Assembly: GCA_963741625.1 (NCBI GenBank)
Contig: CAVUIT010000014.1
Location: 558,001-622,000, forward strand
Direction of reading: 5' to 3'
Origin: CAWBBA01 sp963741625
GTDB lineage: Bacteria > Desulfobacterota > Desulfomonilia > Desulfomonilales > Desulfomonilaceae
Length of the DNA: 64,000 bases
A model generated the notes under the pieces. The model was not told the origin of the DNA and did not search any database. It was given only the letters and a program-made list of their open reading frames with translations. The translations under genes and the position numbers were made by a program. The first letter of the stretch is position 1; every line of letters begins with the position of its first letter. Positions 58,115 through 64,000 of the stretch are shown in pieces.

Positions 58115-58363
58115 CTACTTTAGCTTCTGGAGTATCTCCGTTTGAAAAATCTGCCGGGCCTCGTCAATTGAATTGGCATGGAAAATCTGCTCGTCTATAA
58201 GAAGATTAGCTCCGTCAGTACACTGATCCATGCAAAAGGTCCCTTTAAGCTCAACTTTTCCTTCGAGTCCGGCTTCTGCTATGGCCTCCTTGAAATAGTT
58301 TATGATCTCGTGGGATCCCTTAAGATGACAGGCGCTACCCACGCAGACAGTAATCACTCGCAT
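58115..58363 (-). CDS. Thioredoxin-like [2Fe-2S] ferredoxin
   Basis: An 82-residue protein of the thioredoxin-like [2Fe-2S] family, as found beside NuoE/HymA-type modules. CVGSACHLKG carries the first two cluster cysteines and CMDQC the second two, with a strand/helix pattern typical of the fold. The start has GAAAGGAG before it. It is the first gene of an operon continuing to the sensor and the phosphatase, so it may convey redox state to them. No hydrogenase genes are in the window. Confidence 0.93.
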   Translation of the reverse strand: MRVITVCVGSACHLKGSHEIINYFKEAIAEAGLEGKVELKGTFCMDQCTDGANLLIDEQIFHANSIDEARQIFQTEILQKLK

Positions 58364-58883
58364 CGACTGGAACTCCTTTCCCGAATAGACCAGACATTAC
58401 GCACTGTGATACGTTTTGCATTCAAGAAGTAACAAAGATAGGGGTACGGGCAGGCCTGTGTGCCCACCCTGGTTTGTATCCGCTTCGGCCCCCGGTTGCA
58501 CACGCGCTCATCCGCGCCGTACAAGGCGCTTTAGCAGACTGTGAGTGGCCGTTTCAATGCACGCCGGTATAATTTACCACGAAGTTAAGGCATAGTGAAG
58601 TCCGCATAAGCGTGCGGCCAAACTTTATGAGGCGTCTGATACCAGTACGCGTTCAAAGAAGTAAATTACGGGGGGATTTATAATGTCATTGCGAGGGCGC
58701 AGCGAGCGGCGTCCCTACTCCAAGAATCTCTCCGGACACTATTTTGAGACAGTTCCTGATTCCGATCCTGCCGGAAATTGCTTTCCCGCGGAACGCGGGA
58801 TTTCACTTCTCGTAATTGTAGGGTTAGCAAATCGGACGAAAAATTCAGCCCGGGTATGCAACCGCGCCCTTCGACCTTGTTTT
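58364..58883. other. Intergenic region with repeat fragments
   Basis: No gene supported. A fragment GTCATTGCGAGGGCGCAGCG starting at 58685 matches the MITE-like family at 31616, and a small palindrome of the CCCGCGGAACGCGGG type lies near 58784. The ferredoxin operon promoter must be near 58380-58450 but cannot be placed with confidence. Confidence 0.5.
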
Positions 58884-61800
58884 TCACCCGGCCGACCGTT
58901 TCCCACAATCGCGCATTTTGCTGTGAAAACGATCTTGCACCTGCTCCATAAAGGCTTCCAGGCGAGTCTTCTCGTTAGTTTTCTTGAGTCCGTCATAGAC
59001 CAGGGTGAGCAGAGGCGTGCCGGGCCTTTTCTTTAATGCTCGTAATAGCGCAGCGGTTACCACAGTGCCGTACGAGCAATTGAGAGTCATCAGGTTCAAT
59101 ACGCCGTCGGCGCCCTGATCAAGATAATTTAGTGCAGTTGCAAGTGGAGCGGTTATTCCCGCGGGAAGCCGACTGTGGGCATGCCGGGAAGCCTTTTTCC
59201 ACATGTTTATCCCCAGCAGGTCAGTGGAGCAGTTGAGGGCCCTTCGGACTCCTGGCAAACTTTTGACTTTAAATTCCGATATTGTCATCAGCGTATAAAA
59301 GATGCCGTGCTCAGCGGCGGAACGTGACCGGCCGTTCAGTACGCTCCATATAAAGTCCCTCAAGGTCCCCAGTTTGTAGCTGTCCGAGAAGGTGGGCGGC
59401 GACCAGAGTGTGCCGCCGAGCGCCTCTATTTCCGTGTATACATCGTTGTTGGCATATGGGACTATACGAGTGTAATAATCACCGGTCACTGCTACCACGG
59501 GTCTGGGGTCCGCGTCCTCCACCGGAATCGCATGAAGATCATGGAGGACCTCCTCCATCCCCGCTCTCACTCCACCTTCTGAAAGGGCTTTGTAAAGCTT
59601 GTCCCGACACCCGATGTAGACACGCTCCAGGAGTGCCTGGTCTTGCGTCAGGGGTCGGATCTGCAGAAAAAGCCGGAGCAGCACGTCATACGCGTTCAAT
59701 CCCTCCCAGACCCTCAACAACACCTGTTGCCGGTACCGGGGGGAGACCCCGAAAGCTGCGATACCCTCGTCCACGTCCCGGATCACACCGATGGTGAAGC
59801 CCATCTCGCGGCTCACCTTCTCGATGTACGTCGGAAACTGTCCAAGACGACATGCGTCAGGACCGAACATATAAAATAATGATCGCTGTGCCGCTTGCGC
59901 CGATAGAAGTTGAGCGAGCTTAAGATAATCTCCCAGAACCAGCGCATACGGATGGCATTCGCCACCGACCATGTGCGGACGCCCCAACCGCTCGGATTCT
60001 TCATCCGGCGGAGGCAGCACTCGGGCATCAATACCCACAGAGCGGGCTGCTGCCGCAAATCCGTAGGCATGATCGCCCATGAAAGGCACATAGACAACTT
60101 CGGCTTTCCGGGCCGGCGGCCTGTGCTTGCCGATGGGCAACTGAGGTGCTCCCTCGCATGTGTATGAGCGGCTCTCCTCTTTGAATTCGAGTGATAACGG
60201 CTCGTCGGTTCGGACCGTGGCCGACTGAAACTCAGACGCTTTACTCTCTTTGAAGGCATCATGCGGCTTTGGAACAAGGCGCTGGTCGGCTCTCGGCTTT
60301 CGTCCGTTCATATTCAAGTTGATACGGTCCAGAAAAGCCTCCAACCGAGTAATTATGCCTGCCCTCGAGGAATGCTCGTCCATCTCCAGCACAAGCATCG
60401 GCTTGCCTGCCAGGATTTCTCTAATATGGCGCAAAGTAAACGCATCGGGGCCACAGCCGAAAAAGGTAGTGAGGACGGGGAACATCCTCGGATCCTCTGC
60501 TATTGCACGAGCGACCTGAATCAGGTTCCCCTGATATTTCCAAGCAACCGGCCTGTCGGTGTTTTCGGTTCTCAGAGGATAAAGGTCGCCGGGGATGGCA
60601 CGGATACCCAGCCTATGAAAGAGGCTGCCGAGATTCATGTTAAGGAACGGATCGGAAGTGTGATATGGCTTACCGAGCACGACTATTGCCGGCTCCGTTT
60701 TCCCGAGAGAGTTCACAAAACGTTCCCCTTCTCTTCTGAGGCTAGCCTGAAATTCCTCGAGATGCTCCAGCGCCTTGTTGAAGGCCGAGCACGCTTTATG
60801 GTGAGAAAACCCCAGAGAGCGTGCGAACGAAACATGCTCCTTTCGGAAAGCATCCGGATCAATCTCGCAATTCACGACCGGTTCCTTCCATTCAATGTCG
60901 AATGCTCCCCGAAAAAACTGTGACGAAGCTTGAATGAACGGGCAATAGTCAAGCGGCTTGTCGCCCCGTACCGGTGATCGTTCGCTCAAGATAGCAGGAT
61001 GAAAGAGCGTCTTTGCTCCTCTGTTCACCAAATCCTCTATCTGACCGGCCATGACCTTCATGGGCAAGCACGTCTCGACCCTCAGGAAACGTGAGCCGCT
61101 CTCGAATTGTTTCCTGTTAGGTGACGGGGAGACCAACAGCGAGATTCCCAAATCCGTCGCAGAAAGCCTTCCAGAACGGAAACCACTCGTAGAACTGGGG
61201 CGACTGAACTATTGCCCACTCCTGATCCGTCTTGGAAGTATTCTCGGACAATTCCCGGAGAAGCCGGGCTCTCGTCGAAAACATATCCGGTTCGCGGTTG
61301 GGACTGGAACTTTCGCCGTCGGCCTCCCATCGGTCACATAAACCTCCGTGAAAGATGTTTCGATCCTTGGATCTATATTTGTTAATCCTGCACTGGTTGG
61401 TGCAGCCTTTGCACGTGAATTGTTCTTTGGAAATTTCTTCGGGATCCCACTGGATGGCCGGCCGCTCCTTGGGAACGATTTCTTTCCGCTCAAGCTTTCC
61501 CAAAGCCTTTAGAGCAGCACCCACAGCGCCGGACACACGAAAAAACGCAGGTGTCTCGAATCTCCGCAGTGTTTGTTGCTCGAATGCTGCTTTCACAGCC
61601 GGAGTAGCAGCCACCCCGCCCATGAAAAGGACCCTCTTGCCAAGAGGCTTGTGATTGGCTACTCGTTCGAGATAGTTGTGAACTATGCTGATGCAAACGC
61701 CTGCCGCCAAATCCGCGGATGAAGCCCCGCTGTTCTGGTGATGGATCAGGTCCGATTCCATGAATACCGTGCATCGATTCCCCAGGTCCGCCGGCCTTTG

Positions 61801-63222
61801 TGACGAGAAAGCCGCGTCTGAGAAGCAGTCGCCCATGGGAAGATCCAGGCGTTGAGCCTGCGCCATTAGGAAACTCCCTGTACCTGCCGCACAAACTCGA
61901 TTCATCTCGAAATCCTGTACGTGCCCCTCTTCAAGAGAAATCCACTTGGAATCCTGACCGCCGATCTCCACCACAGTGTCGGCCTCCGAGTCGTAACTCA
62001 ACGCAGCCCCGGCCTGCGCCGTGATTTCGTTGACGATTATATCCGCGTCCAGAAGTCGGCCAACGAGATAGCGGCCGCTCCCGGTCACCGCAATGGCGGC
62101 CACGCTGATATCGCCGAGGGCCAGTGAAGCTATCACTTCCGTCAAAGCTTCCAGCGGACGTGACCGGGAAAGACGGTAGTCTTCCCTGATAATGCGACCT
62201 GTCGCGTCCAGGATCACTCCTTTCACGGAAACGGAACCTACATCAAGCCCCATAACCAGAGGACTTGCCAAAGAGCTTCCATCCTCGGGCGGCGCTGGAG
62301 CCGGTGGTTTTAAATTAAGGGAGGGATCGAGAGGATCAAAAAACGAACGTGAATGGGGTGCACGAAGGGCCCTGTCAGCCATTGCCTTGAGTGTTTCCAG
62401 GGAAAGCCCATGCACAGGCTTCTGACGGCCGGTGAGCACTGCGCATCCTAAGGCCCCGAGGACCTTGTAATGCGGAGAGATGACGACATGCTTGTCTTCC
62501 AGGTTGAGCAATTTCTGAAACGCGTGAACCACGGCCTGGTTGCTCATTACGCCGCCCTGAAGGGAAACTACCGGAACCAGCGTGTCCCCACGTATCAGGG
62601 TGGCGACATAGTTCCGCGCGAGGGCAAAGGCAAGTCCCAGCAGAATGTCCGGTATCGGTGTCCCCTCCTGAGCCTGGTGTATCATGTCGGTTTTGGCAAA
62701 CACCGCGCACCGTCCGGCAATGGGAGCCGGCTTGTTACTTTGAAGCGCCAGAGCGCCAAAGGATTCCACCCCGATGCCAAGTCTCTCGGCCTGTTCGTCC
62801 AGAAACGCTCCAGTACCGGCCGCACAGATCTCGTTCATGCGGAAGACCTGTATGTGGGGTATTCCCCCGTTTAGTGACGGCTCTATCTTAACGAATTTAG
62901 AGTCCTGGCCTCCAATTTCAATTATGGTTCTTACGTTTGGGATTACATGGTGTGCCCCAGTGGCATGGGCGCTGATCTCGTTTATCGCCGGAATATTCAG
63001 TGCTTTGGAAAGTAGTTCCCGGGCGCTGCCGGTCACGAGGGCAGAGGTAACAGGCAGGTCCCCGCCACAAACCTTGATTAATTCTTCGATGGCTTCTACG
63101 AAGCTACCCAGGGGGCGCCCCCTGGTCCGCAAATACACTGACACGGGTTCGTCGGCTCCGCCGGTCATCAGAGCCAAATTTAGACTAACCGACCCGCAAT
63201 CAATACCCAGGTATCTCTCCAT
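58884..63222 (-). CDS. Large BadF/BcrA-type CoA-dehydratase activase fusion, one frame break
   Basis: About 1,445 residues with a break near 61140; dropping one G of GGG restores CDGFGISLLVSPSPNRKQF. The N-terminus has two ASKHA (hexokinase-like) ATPase domains, each with a GxDxGSxS phosphate loop (residues 5 and about 325), a GGQDSK motif (about residues 103 and 420) and a CAAGTG segment carrying the cluster-bridging cysteine. CKGCTNQC marks a linker Fe-S site, followed by DUF2229-like and 2-hydroxyacyl-CoA dehydratase-like regions. Such proteins couple ATP hydrolysis to low-potential electron transfer for CoA-ester reductases or dehydratases. The start has GGAGGATC before it. It follows a radical SAM gene by 70 bp. 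The true partner enzyme is not in the window. Confidence 0.9.
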
Positions 63223-63292
63223 AGGTAGATCCTCCCCATAGCAATTTGCTCTTCGTGCCTTTCGGAAAGTTCAAGTAGACCGAGAACCGCGA

Positions 63293-64000
63293 TTAGAGGG
63301 CACGAAGGAATTCCGGCCTGAGCCTCTTCTCGTCACGAGATTTAAGAACCGTGTCAATAGCCTCCAGAATTCTTTCCTTGTCCTCCGGCAGAGTAGCTTT
63401 CACCGGTAAATAGTTTGACGCGTGGTTGGATCTGAATACGCAATGGCTGAAAGATGATTGGGCTATCATGGTTCGCAATTCGTTAATAAGACCGAAAGGA
63501 TCCGGGATCTGGAATCGACCCTCGACAAATTCCTTGTGGAGAGGCGTTCCCGGCACAAGGATGACACTCAAGGCCCCTACGTAGTCCGGGTCAATGTCAG
63601 TCAACACCCTCGCAGTGCCACTCGCATGCTGTTCGCTGGCTTCTATCCCTCCTATTCCCAGGAGCACGGTCACGGAAAGGGTTATTCCCGCTTGTTTCAC
63701 CCTCCGACCAGCCTCGACCAACTGCTCGTAAGTAGATCCTTTACATATCTTTTCCAGCAGAACGCTGTCTCCGGTCTCGACCCCCATGTAGATTATGCCG
63801 AGCTTCAATGATCCGAGCACTCGGAGGTCTTCCAGTGATTTGCGCAGTATATTCCGGGCGTTGGCATAAATGCCGATTCTTTCTACGGAGGGAATAAATT
63901 CATTCACCGCCTGCATAATCTCCACCAGCCGCTTCTGTGGAATGCACAAGGCGTCGCCGTCCGCGAGAAAGACCCGTTGAACCGGCCCCATGTGCCGGGC
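63293..64000 (-). CDS. Radical SAM protein, 5' truncated by the window edge
   Basis: The C-terminal 235 or so residues of a radical SAM/TIM-barrel protein. The segment VFLADGDALCIPQKRLVEIM, then LGIIYMGVETGDSVLLEKIC and VKQAGITLSVTVLLGIGG match the later beta strands of Elp3/HemN-like radical SAM enzymes. The CxxxCxxC motif would be beyond the right edge. The gene ends 70 bp before the activase and probably shares its transcript. The reading frame is open to base 64000. Confidence 0.85.
   Translation of the reverse strand, partial: ARHMGPVQRVFLADGDALCIPQKRLVEIMQAVNEFIPSVERIGIYANARNILRKSLEDLRVLGSLKLGIIYMGVETGDSVLLEKICKGSTYEQLVEAGRRVKQAGITLSVTVLLGIGGIEASEQHASGTARVLTDIDPDYVGALSVILVPGTPLHKEFVEGRFQIPDPFGLINELRTMIAQSSFSHCVFRSNHASNYLPVKATLPEDKERILEAIDTVLKSRDEKRLRPEFLRAL

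Overview
The window reads as a chromosomal segment of a Gram-negative, strictly or facultatively anaerobic bacterium, most likely a Desulfobacterota (former Deltaproteobacteria) lineage. This is inferred from content, not from a search: a large CoA-type activase with two ASKHA domains, a multihaem cytochrome c beside a cytochrome b fragment, a Tat-exported molybdo-flavoenzyme, a sigma-54 activator, radical SAM/SPASM genes, and abundant REP/MITE-like palindromes. The operon rpsB-tsf-pyrH-frr-uppS-cdsA-dxr (33.2-39.0 kb, minus strand) is ordinary bacterial core.

Layout. 0.1-6.2 kb: an M16 peptidase pair, a dynamin-like GTPase, and tandem HU/IHF-type DNA-binding proteins. 6.4-10.1 kb: a GspE/PilB-type ATPase, an M50 site-2-type protease surrounded by hairpin repeats, and tRNA-Thr(CGT). 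10.2-13.6 kb: an accessory nuclease-like/P-loop NTPase protein next to the tRNA. 13.9-18.3 kb: flavodoxin, SMR transporter, an alpha-amylase-family enzyme and a TetR regulator that share a matching operator, and a TM2 protein. 19.0-23.0 kb: a PaoABC-like aldehyde oxidoreductase. 23.5-26.1 kb: bacterioferritin, a secreted repeat protein and an exported NTF2-like protein. 26.2-31.1 kb: the most interesting locus, a candidate ribosomally synthesised modified peptide (RiPP) system with a Tat-leader precursor carrying R-G-C-R-V-W-G-N/K repeats, a radical SAM/SPASM enzyme, a SPASM-like partner without the SAM cluster motif, and a tandem double radical SAM protein. 39.3-41.6 kb: a solitary adenine methyltransferase. 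42.1-46.7 kb: DUF4242-like and two-CW proteins, an FGE-fold protein, a cytochrome b C-terminal-like subunit and a roughly 11-haem cytochrome. 47.2-54.6 kb: two-component signalling (kinase, receiver, sigma-54 activator) with a putative sigma-54 promoter and small target genes. 54.6-58.4 kb: ferredoxin, receiver-containing sensor and SpoIIE-type phosphatase. 58.9-64.0 kb: a giant CoA-dehydratase-type activase and a truncated radical SAM gene.

Sequence quality. At least 30 single-base frame breaks interrupt otherwise well-conserved reading frames, including the essential gene cdsA. Several lie exactly in short homopolymers and are cured by adding or removing one base. I treat these as probable indel errors of the read or assembly and give the full span of each gene as one CDS, stating where the breaks are. 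A few could be real pseudogenes.

Repeats. Several families of palindromic intergenic elements are present, including perfect 26-bp inverted pairs at 4839-4933 and 15628-15690. A lone third copy at 33131 matches the second pair, and a variant at 9777 shows compensatory stem changes.
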